A DNA stretch of 62,402 bases. Source: Bacteroidota bacterium. Its GTDB lineage: Bacteria > Bacteroidota > Bacteroidia > Chitinophagales > Chitinophagaceae. The translations under genes and the position numbers were made by a program. Of the stretch, positions 16,412-25,561 are shown piece by piece. The stretch covers positions 1 through 62,402 of the forward strand of contig JABDEZ010000003.1 in the NCBI GenBank assembly GCA_013286835.1. Reading direction: 5' to 3'. How positions within the stretch are numbered: position 1 is the first letter of the stretch; each line of letters begins with the position of its first letter. The notes beneath the pieces are model-generated. The model was given only the letters and a program-made list of their open reading frames with translations. It searched no databases and was not told the origin of the DNA.

Positions 16412-17026
16412 CTATTGTATGTATGGTTTTAAAGAATCGAGCGGGGTATCGCCGCTAAATACTTTTAGCAACTTTCTGTTTTTATCATAAATATTGATCT
16501 GTGGGAGGGAGTGATACAGAAACATTTTGCCAATAAGGTTGAGACTATCGGTACCCACAATTAACGTGGAATATTGATCGGTATTATAACCTTTTTCAAA
16601 TTCGGGCATGTATGGGCGTGCATTAGGAGATGCTACCATTACAATTTTAGTTTTATTGAACAGTTGGATGTGTTTTTCCAATAGTTCAGTCATATCCTCG
16701 CAATGGCCACAAGTAGGGTTGAAGAACATCATGAACAGGTTGGCATCGTATTTTACGTCCTTATTGGTAATGAGTTTAGGTGGAGCAAGTGCAGGAGTTT
16801 CGGTACCTTCGGAAGTATGTTTTTTCTGTTTGCTGTGTGTTTTTTCGGCAACAGGCTTAGGCATTTTGATGAGTATAAAAGGAGGTAACGGAGCCCCGAT
16901 TGCTTGTTCCGGAACGTCGACTGATTCGGCCTTCTGGAATGGTGGTTTGGCATTAGGAACTGTCTTTTGAGCAAATGCAAGATGTGTGCAGAAAAGGCAG
17001 CCAATGATAAGTAATTTGCGTAGCAT
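16412..17026 (-). CDS. Exported thioredoxin-fold protein, CGHC type (paralogue 1)
   Basis: A 204-residue paralogue of the downstream gene with the same layout: signal peptide ending AFAQ, IGAPLPPFIL, then FFNPTCGHCEDMTELLEKH and an identical C-terminal end. It differs by an insertion of about 10 charged residues (HSKQKKHTSEGT region) before the domain. A periplasmic TlpA/redoxin-like thiol-disulfide role is inferred from the fold and CGHC motif; no partner is visible nearby. The gap to the next gene is 64 bases, so both are probably on one transcript. Confidence 0.8.
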   Translation of the reverse strand: MLRKLLIIGCLFCTHLAFAQKTVPNAKPPFQKAESVDVPEQAIGAPLPPFILIKMPKPVAEKTHSKQKKHTSEGTETPALAPPKLITNKDVKYDANLFMMFFNPTCGHCEDMTELLEKHIQLFNKTKIVMVASPNARPYMPEFEKGYNTDQYSTLIVGTDSLNLIGKMFLYHSLPQINIYDKNRKLLKVFSGDTPLDSLKPYIQ

Positions 17027-17065
17027 AAGCTAAATTAGGAATTTAAGCGTTACAAATATAGAACA

Positions 17066-18337
17066 ATGCCAGCATCATCACATATACCGTTAGCAGAGCG
17101 CATGCGGCCCCATACGCTGGAAGAATTTATAGGGCAGGAGCACCTGGTGGGGCTTGGAAAAGTGCTGGAGCAAATGATACAAAGCCATAAAGCCCACAGC
17201 ATTATATTCTGGGGGCCGCCGGGAGTAGGTAAGACCACCCTTGCACAGATCATAGCCCATGCCCTATCTATACCCATTTTTACATTGAGCGCTATAGACA
17301 GTGGGGTAAAGGAAGTACGTGCCGTAATAGAGACTGCACGCAAGGCGGGCCATGCATTGTTGTTTATAGATGAAATACACCGGTTTAATAAAGCACAGCA
17401 AGACAGCCTGCTAGGTGCTGTTGAAAAAGGAATTATAACACTAATAGGCGCTACAACAGAAAACCCGTCTTTTGAAGTGATAGGTGCATTGCTGAGCAGA
17501 TGCCAGGTATATATACTGAAACCACTAACTGAAGATCACCTGATGGCCCTTGTGCACCATGCGATGGAGAAAGACGAGTGGTTGAAGGAGAAAGATGTAA
17601 CCATTAAAGAATGGGAGGCCTTGCTGCAACTTAGCGGTGGCGATGCCCGCAAATTGCTTAACCTGCTGGAACTGGTTGTGTCATCATTGCCAAAGGGTGA
17701 AAAAAATATAACTAATGACCTGGTGCAAGATGTGGTGCAAACCAAAGCTGCATTGTACGATAAAAGTGGAGAGCAGCATTACGATATTATATCGGCCTTT
17801 ATAAAATCTATAAGAGGCAGTGACCCCAATGGCGCGGTATATTGGCTGGCCAGGATGATAGCGGGTGGGGAAGATCCTAAATTTATAGCACGGCGGATGC
17901 TGATACTTGCCAGCGAGGATATAGGTAATGCCAATCCGAATGCGCTGCTGTTGGCTACGAGCTGTTTCCAAGCGGTGGAAATGATAGGCTATCCGGAGTG
18001 CCGCATTATACTATCGCAGACAGTTACTTACCTGGCATCATCGCCCAAAAGCAATGCAGCATATATGGCAATAAACGCTGCCCAAAGCTTGGTAAGCAAG
18101 ACAGGAGACCTCTCAGTGCCGTTGCCCATACGTAATGCCCCTACCGGGCTGATGAAAAAACTGGATTACGGAAAAGGGTATAAGTATGCCCATGACTTTG
18201 ACGGAAACTTTGTGGACCAGGAGTACCTGCCTGAAGAAATAAAAGGCACGAAACTGTATGACCCTGCACATAATGCCGCAGAGGACCGCCTAAGAGAATA
18301 CCTGAGGAGATGCTGGAAAGAAAAATATGGCTATTGA
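17066..18337 (+). CDS. rarA: Replication-associated recombination protein A (RarA/MgsA)
   Basis: A 423-residue AAA+ ATPase of the clamp-loader group. Walker A is GPPGVGKTTL (residues 50-59), Walker B LLFIDEIHRF, sensor 1 in LIGATTENPSF, an arginine-finger region in SRCQVYIL, and the C-terminal tetramerisation part has ARRMLILASEDIGNANP. RarA acts at stalled replication forks and interacts with single-strand binding protein. It begins 39 bases from the divergent thioredoxin-fold gene. Length is normal; the end EYLRRCWKEKYGY is close to the usual C-terminus. Confidence 0.95.
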   Translation: MPASSHIPLAERMRPHTLEEFIGQEHLVGLGKVLEQMIQSHKAHSIIFWGPPGVGKTTLAQIIAHALSIPIFTLSAIDSGVKEVRAVIETARKAGHALLFIDEIHRFNKAQQDSLLGAVEKGIITLIGATTENPSFEVIGALLSRCQVYILKPLTEDHLMALVHHAMEKDEWLKEKDVTIKEWEALLQLSGGDARKLLNLLELVVSSLPKGEKNITNDLVQDVVQTKAALYDKSGEQHYDIISAFIKSIRGSDPNGAVYWLARMIAGGEDPKFIARRMLILASEDIGNANPNALLLATSCFQAVEMIGYPECRIILSQTVTYLASSPKSNAAYMAINAAQSLVSKTGDLSVPLPIRNAPTGLMKKLDYGKGYKYAHDFDGNFVDQEYLPEEIKGTKLYDPAHNAAEDRLREYLRRCWKEKYGY

Positions 18338-18398
18338 TGCGGAGCAGGACTTTATTTAGTGCGTTTTTAGTGGTTACTTGCAAATGCTAAACCGAACT

Positions 18399-19229
18399 AT
18401 GAAACGTACCATTCTTTTATTGCTGGCAGGAATCTATACCTTATCAGTAGGGTGTAACACAGCAACCCATGAGGATAAAGCCACCGCTTCAAATAATGAT
18501 GCAGTGAGCTTACCACAGGTGATCAATTATCAACTGATAAATATATACCCGCATGACCCGACGTGTTTTACTGAAGGGTTGGAGTATGTAGATGGATGTT
18601 TTTATGAAAGTGCAGGACAATATGGAGCTTCGGATGTACGCAAAACAGATCTAAAAACTGGTAATGTGCTGGAGAAGACCCTATTGGACAAGAAATACTT
18701 TGGGGAAGGATTAACGCTGCTGAATGGTAAGCTGTACCAACTAACCTACAAAGAAGCGACAGGCTTTATATACAATATTACCAAACTGAAACTGACCGGG
18801 CAGTTTAGCTACAACACCGGGGAAGGATGGGGTATGACCCATGATGCCAAATACCTAATATACAGCGATGGTACTAACGTAATACACTACATGGATGCAA
18901 AAACATGGCAAGAGGTGAAGAAGCTTACGGTGACAGACGAACATGGCCCAGTGAATTATATAAATGAGCTGGAACTTATAAAAGGGAGTTTATACGCCAA
19001 CCAATGGCAGACCGATCTGATACTGAAGATAGATACTGCTACAGGAAAGGTAGTAGCCCGAGCTGACCTTAGCGATCTGCGCGCAAAAACTGGAATACCG
19101 CCTATAAACCCATCGATGCAAAGAGGGCCGGAGGTGCTGAATGGTATTGCGTATGATGCAGCTACCAACAGGATATTTGTGACTGGTAAATACTGGCCGA
19201 AACTTATGGAGATAAGGTTGGATAATTAG
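18399..19229 (+). CDS. Glutaminyl-peptide cyclotransferase, lipoprotein
   Basis: About 276 residues from the ATG at 18399, chosen because MKRTILLLLAGIYTLSVGC is a clean lipoprotein signal; an upstream ATG at 18378 only adds seven residues. The mature part is a beta-propeller of the glutamine cyclotransferase family: HDPTCFTEGLEY, FYESAGQYGASDVRK, YFGEGLTLL, GEGWGMTHD and the late NGIAYD. It forms pyroglutamate at protein N-termini. In Bacteroidota this protects secreted proteins after signal peptidase cleavage exposes Gln. It ends eight bases from the convergent CAP gene. Confidence 0.9.
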   Translation: MKRTILLLLAGIYTLSVGCNTATHEDKATASNNDAVSLPQVINYQLINIYPHDPTCFTEGLEYVDGCFYESAGQYGASDVRKTDLKTGNVLEKTLLDKKYFGEGLTLLNGKLYQLTYKEATGFIYNITKLKLTGQFSYNTGEGWGMTHDAKYLIYSDGTNVIHYMDAKTWQEVKKLTVTDEHGPVNYINELELIKGSLYANQWQTDLILKIDTATGKVVARADLSDLRAKTGIPPINPSMQRGPEVLNGIAYDAATNRIFVTGKYWPKLMEIRLDN

Positions 19230-19236
19230 CGTAAGC

Positions 19237-19707
19237 TTATTTGTTGAGGATGAATATTTGGGTGAAGAAAAGTTTGCCGTTTCTGTCTGTGGCAATACCA
19301 ATGCCGGTGAGGGTATAATTGCCCTCAATGTTTTTACGATGTCCGGGGCTGTGCAGCCATATATCTACTACTTCGCGGGCAGTTCTAGCACCCTCAGCTA
19401 CATTTTCTGCGGCTGCATGCGATGGTTTAATCTGCTTCATGATACGGCCCATGCGGTCATCAAATCCATCGTGACCAAACGGGATCCTGCCTTTAGCCAT
19501 GTTATTGCTATGTGTAAGAGCTTCATCTTCAATTATCGAATTGGTTGTTAGAGGATGTAAACCCATGTCTGTACGATGCTGGTTGATGTAGCGCAGTATC
19601 TCCTTTTTCATGCTATTATCCTGGGCGTAGGCCGGAAGCGTATAAAATAGAGCGCTGCATGTTAATAAGATCAATAAGAAAAATGGCAGGTGGGTAGTGC
19701 GTTTCAT
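19237..19707 (-). CDS. Secreted CAP-domain protein (SCP/PR-1 family)
   Basis: A 156-residue protein with a signal peptide (to about residue 28, PAYAQ) and a CAP domain: YINQHRTDMGLHPL, DEALTHSNNMAKG, AAENVAEGA, VDIWLHSPGHRKNIEG and GIGIATDRNGKLFFTQIF. The two family His residues (THSNNM; SPGHR) and the Glu of AAEN are present. The bacterial YkwD-like branch has no firmly established function. Single gene. Confidence 0.9.
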   Translation of the reverse strand: MKRTTHLPFFLLILLTCSALFYTLPAYAQDNSMKKEILRYINQHRTDMGLHPLTTNSIIEDEALTHSNNMAKGRIPFGHDGFDDRMGRIMKQIKPSHAAAENVAEGARTAREVVDIWLHSPGHRKNIEGNYTLTGIGIATDRNGKLFFTQIFILNK

Positions 19708-19766
19708 AAAAAGTGCATTTGTGTATTGTACTGCAAGAATAGTACCGCATACAATACATAAAAGTT

Positions 19767-19799
19767 AAAAAGCCCCTAACCGGAAGGTTAAAGGCTTTT
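19767..19799 (-). terminator. Terminator after the small lipoprotein
   Basis: AAAAGCC..TAACC and GGTTA..GGCTTTT pair around GGAA with a small internal loop; on the minus strand it follows the stop at 19819. Confidence 0.65.
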
Positions 19800-19818
19800 C
19801 TAAACAAAATCATTTTAA

Positions 19819-20181
19819 CTATTGCAGAACGACATTAACGTCGTTATTATAAATGAGATTTACCACAGTTGTGCCGGATACGAACTTGCCGGTGTTGGAT
19901 TTACCTGTCATATACACTTTGTACAGGCCTGGTTGCAGGTTGTAAAAAGTTGCACTTAGAACGCCACCTGCAGAGTAGAGCGGCAGTGTTTTAGTCCAAG
20001 GTATGGTTAAGTCGGAAGATGTATCAGCACGGATATATGCCTGTGCTGAATCTATGCTGGTATAAGCCGTATAGTATGGTATAACGCTCATGCTATACCC
20101 ATTTGGCACGTCTATATTCTTGTTGCAAGACGTTAAAAATAACGCACACATAACCGGTATCCCCAATAATAGTTTTTTCAT
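19819..20181 (-). CDS. Small lipoprotein, function unknown
   Basis: A 120-residue protein with a lipoprotein signal (LFLTSC, Cys at 19). The mature part alternates strands and Gly-rich turns (FYNLQPGLYKVYMTGKSNTGKFVSGTTVVNLI), like a small carboxypeptidase-regulatory or DUF4397-like beta sandwich, but I cannot name the family. It has a promoter with correct spacing upstream and a terminator downstream, so it is its own unit. Confidence 0.7.
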   Translation of the reverse strand: MKKLLLGIPVMCALFLTSCNKNIDVPNGYSMSVIPYYTAYTSIDSAQAYIRADTSSDLTIPWTKTLPLYSAGGVLSATFYNLQPGLYKVYMTGKSNTGKFVSGTTVVNLIYNNDVNVVLQ

Positions 20182-20210
20182 CTCTTATATGTTTTATTGT
20201 TAAGGAGATG

Positions 20211-20240
20211 TAAAGTTATAAAAATGCTTATCTTATGCAA
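20211..20240 (-). promoter_or_regulatory. Promoter TTG-N19-TAACTTTA
   Basis: On the minus strand TTG (20238-20240) and TAACTTTA (20211-20218), one mismatch to TAnnTTTG, with ideal 19-base spacing, upstream of the small lipoprotein. Confidence 0.5.
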
Positions 20241-20264
20241 GAGGGAATTGTAGATATTTGGTAT

Positions 20265-21281
20265 CTAATATTTCATTTCCAGTTTCTTTATTGGATGAAA
20301 TTGCTCCTGCCTGCGCTTTAAGCTAAACACGACGGGCAACATATAATATACCTTTACTGCTTTACCATTAATTTTTCCTGGATTCCAATGAGGCATTTCC
20401 TGTACCAACCGCATAGCTTCGGTATTCATTAATTGAGTTCCAACAGACATCAATTTTGTTACATTACTAATCCCACCATCTTCGTTAACTATAAATCCCA
20501 CCATAACCCCACCCTCAGTTTTTTTGATTAAATCTGTCAGTGGATAGTTCATGTTTAAGGCTAAGTACTTTTTAATATTAAAAGTTGGCGATGGTATTTC
20601 TTCCACATTTGTAAAAACCGAGTTAAGGGATTTTTGGAGTGAATCGGCTTTTATGTCGAACGTTACTGCCGCTTTGTAATATACTCTTACAGCCTTTTCT
20701 CCTTCATGCCCAGGTACAAAATATGGGAGGATTTTTGCAAGCCTTATAGCCTCGCTATCTAAAGCTCCACATAAAGATTTTTCAATAAAAGCATTACTGA
20801 CTGTGCCATCCTTGTTTACAATGTAAATTACATTAACTACACCCTGTATGTGGTTTTTTTTAGCATCGGATGGGTACATCATATTTCTTTGAAAGAACTC
20901 ATCAATATTTACCGTAGGTAGCGGCATGTGATCAACTGACGTGTATATTTCTTCGAATTCATTTGCGTTTACCGGTCTGTCTTCTAATTTAAATACTATG
21001 GGCATTGTATAATACACCTTAACTGCCTGGCCAGCTTGCTTTCCGGGCTTCCAGTACGGCATATTGCTGAATACTTTAACTGCTGCACTATCCAGCGCTG
21101 GGTTTACTGGTTTTACCACAGTAGCATTTGTAATGCTGCCATCTTCGTTGACCACAAATTTCACCACCACTTTGCCTTCTATATTGGCGGCTTGAGCGCT
21201 TGCAGGGTAAACAAGGTTTTCTGAAATGAACTTATTTATGTCAGTGGCAGGCTCTGGCATTGTATCGGCATAGTTGAGCAC
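20265..21281 (-). CDS. Triple TonB C-terminal domain protein with damaged signal peptide
   Basis: A 338-residue frame with three tandem TonB C-terminal-like repeats (about residues 12-100, 115-210 and 225-325). Each repeats the pattern YP..A...IEG.V.V.F.VN.DGSI.N, then a conserved ALDSAA-like helix and W.PG...G.AVKVYY..P..F. Such domains normally touch TonB-dependent receptors from the periplasm. The frame given starts at a GTG, but in the same frame upstream, beyond that codon, lie residues LLVILCIAIHIHAQTS, a clear signal-peptide core, preceded by an in-frame TAA (21345-21347) and a TTG at 21365. So the signal peptide is cut off from any start. The gene may be a recent pseudogene, or the stop a sequence error. 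Confidence 0.7.
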   Translation of the reverse strand: MLNYADTMPEPATDINKFISENLVYPASAQAANIEGKVVVKFVVNEDGSITNATVVKPVNPALDSAAVKVFSNMPYWKPGKQAGQAVKVYYTMPIVFKLEDRPVNANEFEEIYTSVDHMPLPTVNIDEFFQRNMMYPSDAKKNHIQGVVNVIYIVNKDGTVSNAFIEKSLCGALDSEAIRLAKILPYFVPGHEGEKAVRVYYKAAVTFDIKADSLQKSLNSVFTNVEEIPSPTFNIKKYLALNMNYPLTDLIKKTEGGVMVGFIVNEDGGISNVTKLMSVGTQLMNTEAMRLVQEMPHWNPGKINGKAVKVYYMLPVVFSLKRRQEQFHPIKKLEMKY

Positions 21282-21366
21282 ATGGGCCGTTGATATAGAG
21301 GTTTGTGCGTGTATATGGATAGCAATGCAAAGGATTACAAGTAATTAAAGTGATCTTTTTGCCAAG

Positions 21367-21832
21367 GTTTAGATTTATAAGTTTAATTGTCTTGTAGTTA
21401 TATAGTATGTTTATTTAAATAAATATTTTAAAATAACTTTTACGATGGCGAAATTAATGTTATCGATCAAGAATTTATAGTTAGTGTTTGATCTTGCATC
21501 GAAGGAATTATTCTAATGACACCGTTTTGGCGTTCTTGTGCTGCCATAAAAAGGGCAAGAAAATAATATAGTGACGGTTAACAGTTTGATTTTCACAATG
21601 GTTGCAAAGAAGTTGGGTTTATAATAAAAGTACAGCGTAAAATGGTTTTTAGTACGTACATTTGCAATCCTTTTTCGAGACAGGACAGCAGCAGGATATT
21701 AGTGTGAGGAGGGTGAAAATATAGCGAGCAAAAATAAAATTCAAAAAAAGCTTAAAATAATTTTGCCGAACCAAAAAACTCATTACCTTTGCAGTCCCAA
21801 ATTTTACGGGTTTAAGAAGTTATTTAATAAGT
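21367..21832. other. Intergenic region before the ribosomal operon
   Basis: 466 AT-rich bases without a credible gene. It holds the rpsJ promoter (21763-21791) and another perfect TACATTTG box at 21657-21664 that lacks a TTG at the right distance. There is no fusA or tuf gene here, although fusA often precedes rpsJ in this phylum. Confidence 0.5.
21763..21791 (+). promoter_or_regulatory. Main promoter of the S10-spc operon
   Basis: TTG (21763-21765), an 18-base spacer and a perfect TACCTTTG (21784-21791), 41 bases before the rpsJ ATG. The rpsL promoter at 49204-49233 has the same -7 box. Confidence 0.75.
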
Positions 21833-22138
21833 ATGTCACAGCGTATCAGAATAAAGCTAAAATCTTACGACCACAACCTGGTAGATAAATCAGCGGAGAA
21901 AATCGTTAAGACTGTGCGCAATACAGGAGCAGTGGTTACAGGCCCTATTCCGTTGCCTACAGAGAAGAAGATCTTTACAGTATTGCGCTCGCCGCACGTC
22001 AACAAGAAGTCTCGTGAGCAGTTTCAGTTGTGCACCCACAAGCGCCTTCTGGACATCTATACTTCTTCTTCACGTACAGTTGATGCATTATCGAAACTGG
22101 ATCTGCCAAGTGGGGTAGAGGTTGAGATCAAGGCCTAA
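21833..22138 (+). CDS. rpsJ: 30S ribosomal protein S10
   Basis: 101 residues, normal length. [22 protein letters not shown] at the start (the beta-alpha core), [25 protein letters not shown] in the middle (the long loop that enters the 30S head) and the usual VEIKA end. S10 also serves as NusE in antitermination. First gene of the ribosomal operon, under the promoter at 21763-21791. Confidence 0.98.
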   Translation: MSQRIRIKLKSYDHNLVDKSAEKIVKTVRNTGAVVTGPIPLPTEKKIFTVLRSPHVNKKSREQFQLCTHKRLLDIYTSSSRTVDALSKLDLPSGVEVEIKA

Positions 22139-22268
22139 CCATAGCCGCTACACTTTAAAGGTGTGGTAAATTGGTAAGAATTTTGGCTCTTTATAATAAA
22201 TGATTGAAAATGGCTAATCCCGCACCGTACCCAAACGGCACCGGGCGCTTGGCTTAAATATACTAATA

Positions 22269-22886
22269 ATGAAAGGTATAATTGGTAAAAAAATCGGCAT
22301 GACCAGCATTTTTGAGCCGAATGGTAAGCAGACTGCTTGTACCATCATCGAAGCTGGACCTTGTGTGGTTATCCAAAAGAAAACTGAGGATGCCGACGGG
22401 TACACCGCGCTACAGATAGCTTTTGGCGAAGCTAAAGAAAAGAATACGCCAAAGGCACAGATCAATCACTTCGCTAAGGCAAGCACTACGCCTAAGTCTG
22501 TAGTTAAAGAATTACGTAACTGTTCCATTGATAAACAAGTAGGTGAAGAAATAACCTGCGAAATATTTACTGAAGGTGAAAAGGTCAGTGTGATCGGCAC
22601 CACTAAGGGTAAAGGTTTCCAGGGTGTTGTTAAGCGTCACGGCTTTAGTGGTGTGGGTGAAGCAACCCATGGCCAGCATGACCGTTCACGTGCACCAGGT
22701 TCTATAGGTGGTTCATCATATCCAAGCCGAGTATTCAAAGGCATGCGTATGGCGGGCCGTATGGGTGGCGACCGTGTAAAGATCAAGGCTTTACGTGTAG
22801 TAAAAATATTCCCGGAAAAGAATTACATCTTAATAAGCGGTTCTATTCCAGGCCATAACGGATCTATTGTTTTAATTCAGAATTAA
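22269..22886 (+). CDS. rplC: 50S ribosomal protein L3
   Basis: 205 residues. Starts [15 protein letters not shown] and has the [26 protein letters not shown] loop that reaches the peptidyl transferase centre. By eye, the Gln methylated by PrmB in E. coli L3 is replaced here (GSIGGSS). The 130-base spacer after rpsJ is longer than usual and GC-rich near its end (gcaccgtacccaaacggcac), possibly a folded leader. Confidence 0.97.
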   Translation: MKGIIGKKIGMTSIFEPNGKQTACTIIEAGPCVVIQKKTEDADGYTALQIAFGEAKEKNTPKAQINHFAKASTTPKSVVKELRNCSIDKQVGEEITCEIFTEGEKVSVIGTTKGKGFQGVVKRHGFSGVGEATHGQHDRSRAPGSIGGSSYPSRVFKGMRMAGRMGGDRVKIKALRVVKIFPEKNYILISGSIPGHNGSIVLIQN

Positions 22887-22893
22887 TTGAGTC

Positions 22894-23532
22894 ATGCAAG
22901 TTGACATATTAAATAGTAAAGGTGGCAAGACCGGCCGTACGATCGAATTGCCGGAAGATATTTTCAGTATCGAGCCAAACGACCATTGTATCTATCTTGC
23001 TGTAAAGCAATATCAGGCTACACAACGCCAGGGTACGAGTAAAACTAAAGGTCGTGCAGAGGTGCAGGGTTCTTCGAAGAAACTGCACAAGCAAAAGGGT
23101 ACAGGTGGTTCACGTAAGGGTAACCTGCGTAACCCGCTTTACAAAGGTGGTGGTACCATCTTTGGGCCAAAACCACACTTATACGGTGGTAAACTGAACC
23201 GCAAGGTGAAGGACCTGGCTAAAATATCTGCACTGGTACACAAGGCGCGCGCTAATAAAATAGTGGTCGTTGAGGATCTGGTGATGGATACCCCTAAAAC
23301 CAAGGAATTTTCAGTAATACTGGATACTCTGCGCGGTGAGCACAGGAAGACGCTGGTAGTATTGGCGGATTACAATGATAATGTGTACCTGAGCGGAAGG
23401 AACCTGACAGATAATAAAACCATTGTGCTGAGCGACATGAATACATATGACCTGGTAAATGCATCGGTATTAATTTTTACTGAAAGCGCAGCAAATATGT
23501 TTAGTGAAGAAGAAGTTGGTGCAGAAGCATAA
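22894..23532 (+). CDS. rplD: 50S ribosomal protein L4
   Basis: 212 residues. The conserved tunnel loop QRQGTSKTKGRAEVQGSSKK..KQKGTGGSRKG and the end domain with VVEDLVMDTPKTKEF are present. L4 binds 23S rRNA domain I and, in E. coli, represses its own operon; no leader hairpin of that type is evident here. Starts seven bases after rplC. Confidence 0.97.
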   Translation: MQVDILNSKGGKTGRTIELPEDIFSIEPNDHCIYLAVKQYQATQRQGTSKTKGRAEVQGSSKKLHKQKGTGGSRKGNLRNPLYKGGGTIFGPKPHLYGGKLNRKVKDLAKISALVHKARANKIVVVEDLVMDTPKTKEFSVILDTLRGEHRKTLVVLADYNDNVYLSGRNLTDNKTIVLSDMNTYDLVNASVLIFTESAANMFSEEEVGAEA

Positions 23533-23579
23533 GGATTTAATAAACAGAATATCCATTTTACAATATAAAATAGGTAAAA

Positions 23580-23876
23580 ATGAAACTTACAGATGTGTTG
23601 GTAAGGCCGGTGATAACCGAAAAGGTAAATAGCCAGATGGAGAAAAACGGCCGTTACACGTTCGTAGTAGGCAAGTTTGCAAACAAGCTGGAAATTAAAA
23701 AAGCTGTAGAAGAGTTTTACGGTGTGAAGGTGGCAGATGTGAATACAGCGGTAGTACCTGCTAAAAACAAAACCCGCTACACTAAAGCCGGCTTTCTTTC
23801 AGGCCGCAAGCCTTCTTACAAAAAGGCGATAGTAACCCTGGCAACCGGAGAATCGATAGATTTATTTTCAATGTAA
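23580..23876 (+). CDS. rplW: 50S ribosomal protein L23
   Basis: 98 residues with DVLVRPVITEKVNSQMEKNGRY-like start and YGVKVADVNT..VPAKNKTRYTKAG loop. L23 sits at the exit tunnel and docks trigger factor and SRP. Normal length; 47 bases after rplD. Confidence 0.97.
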   Translation: MKLTDVLVRPVITEKVNSQMEKNGRYTFVVGKFANKLEIKKAVEEFYGVKVADVNTAVVPAKNKTRYTKAGFLSGRKPSYKKAIVTLATGESIDLFSM

Positions 23877-23896
23877 ATCTGAAAACAAACTAGAAA

Positions 23897-24727
23897 ATGG
23901 CATTACGTAAATATAAACCGGTTACAGCCGGCACACGTTGGAGAATAGGTAACGCATACGCAGAGGTTACTACTAACAAGCCTGAAAAAAGCTTACTTGA
24001 GGCGTTGCCTGGAACAGGTGGCCGTAACGTTCAGGGCCGCCGCGCGATGCGCTATATAGGTGGTGGTAACAAAACACAATATCGTATTATTGACTTCAAA
24101 CGCAATAAGCATGATATTCCTGCTACCGTTAAGTCTATAGAATATGATCCTAACCGTTCTGCATTCATAGCACTGCTTGCATATGCTGATGGTGAAAAGC
24201 GTTACATAATAGCCCCACAGGGCTTACAGGTAGGCAGCAAAGTAATAAGCGGCGTAACTGTACCACCAGAAGTGGGCAATGCACTTGCACTTAAGAACAT
24301 GCCTTTGGGTACTGTTATACACAATATAGAATTACAACCAGGCCGTGGCGGTGCTATGGCACGCTCAGCAGGTACTTATGCCCAGCTGAACGCTAAGGAA
24401 GAAAAATATTGCGTGCTGAAAATGCCAAGTGGTGAATTGCGTAAAATACTGAGCACATGTATGGCTACAGTAGGTATCGTATCTAACAGCGACCACGCAT
24501 TGCAATCAATGGGTAAAGCAGGCCGTAACCGCTGGAAAGGGATACGCCCACGTACCAGAGGTGTAGCGATGAACCCGGTAGATCACCCGATGGGTGGTGG
24601 TGAAGGTAAATCTTCAGGTGGACATCCACGCAGCCGTACCGGTAAGTATGCTAAGGGTCTTAAAACCCGTAAGCACAAGGGATCTGATAAATTGATCCTG
24701 CAGCGCAAGAACGGTAGGAAATTATAA
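23897..24727 (+). CDS. rplB: 50S ribosomal protein L2
   Basis: 276 residues. Has [18 protein letters not shown], the RNA-binding core, and the strongly conserved [22 protein letters not shown] segment near the peptidyl transferase centre, including the catalytic-site His (VDHPMGGG). Length is normal. Followed by a small perfect hairpin GATGGG/CCCATC in the spacer. Confidence 0.98.
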   Translation: MALRKYKPVTAGTRWRIGNAYAEVTTNKPEKSLLEALPGTGGRNVQGRRAMRYIGGGNKTQYRIIDFKRNKHDIPATVKSIEYDPNRSAFIALLAYADGEKRYIIAPQGLQVGSKVISGVTVPPEVGNALALKNMPLGTVIHNIELQPGRGGAMARSAGTYAQLNAKEEKYCVLKMPSGELRKILSTCMATVGIVSNSDHALQSMGKAGRNRWKGIRPRTRGVAMNPVDHPMGGGEGKSSGGHPRSRTGKYAKGLKTRKHKGSDKLILQRKNGRKL

Positions 24728-24782
24728 TACTATTGATGGGTGATCCCATCGGCAACATAAAATATTAAATAGTCAATAAACA

Positions 24783-25049
24783 ATGGCTCGTTCGATAAAA
24801 AAAGGACCTTATGTAGATGCAAAGCTGGAACGCAAAGTTTTGGCTGTAACAGACGGTAAAGCAAAAAGGGGTGTTATTAAAACCTGGAGCCGCCGTTCTA
24901 CAATCACTCCAGACTTTGTAGGTCAGACCTTTGCCGTACATAATGGTAACAAGTTTATCCCTGTGTATGTTACAGAGTTCATGGTGGGCCACAAGCTTGG
25001 TGAATTTGCACCGACCCGTAACTTTAAGGGACATAGCGGAACTAAATAA
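24783..25049 (+). CDS. rpsS: 30S ribosomal protein S19
   Basis: 88 residues: [18 protein letters not shown] at the start, [16 protein letters not shown] and a [14 protein letters not shown] end. S19 sits in the 30S head with S13. Typical operon position between L2 and L22. Confidence 0.97.
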   Translation: MARSIKKGPYVDAKLERKVLAVTDGKAKRGVIKTWSRRSTITPDFVGQTFAVHNGNKFIPVYVTEFMVGHKLGEFAPTRNFKGHSGTK

Positions 25050-25157
25050 TAAAGTTGGCCTGTAAGGCTAGCTGATAAGGAATAAAAGCTGTATTAAACA
25101 TTGAGGTGGAAAGTGGTATCATAACCCTGCCCACACATCAAAAATCATAAAAATAAA

Positions 25158-25550
25158 ATGGAAGCTGTAGCTCGCTTACGAAATCAACCTACATCGCCCC
25201 GCAAGATGCGCCTTTTGGCAGATCTGATACGCGGTCTGGATGTAGAACAAGCGCTGAATACTTTAAAGTTCAGCACCAAGCATCCGTCTGTGCCACTGGA
25301 AAAGTTGTTGCTAAGTGCAATAGCTAACTGGAGGGTGAAGAATGAAGGTACGGATGTTGCAAGCGCTGACTTGTTTGTTAAAACAATATTTGTTGACGGC
25401 GGCCGTGTTTTAAAGCGGATGCGCCCTGCACCACAAGGTCGTGCTTACCGTGTACGTAAGCGCAGCAACCATATCACTATAATAGTTGATAGTCGTAGCG
25501 CAGCAACTGCAGAAAATACTAAAACAGAAAACTCAAATACTCAAGCTTAA
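25158..25550 (+). CDS. rplV: 50S ribosomal protein L22
   Basis: 130 residues, about 20 more than E. coli L22. The core has [16 protein letters not shown] and the hairpin loop [21 protein letters not shown] that lines the exit tunnel. The extra residues are a polar C-terminal tail ([19 protein letters not shown]), likely disordered. The 108-base spacer before it holds no clear structure. Confidence 0.97.
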   Translation: MEAVARLRNQPTSPRKMRLLADLIRGLDVEQALNTLKFSTKHPSVPLEKLLLSAIANWRVKNEGTDVASADLFVKTIFVDGGRVLKRMRPAPQGRAYRVRKRSNHITIIVDSRSAATAENTKTENSNTQA

Positions 25551-25561
25551 TAATAAACAGA

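Noticed and set aside
22139-22268. L4-type autoregulatory leader before rplC
   Set aside because: Some GC-rich pairing is possible but no stable stem like the E. coli S10 leader could be drawn.
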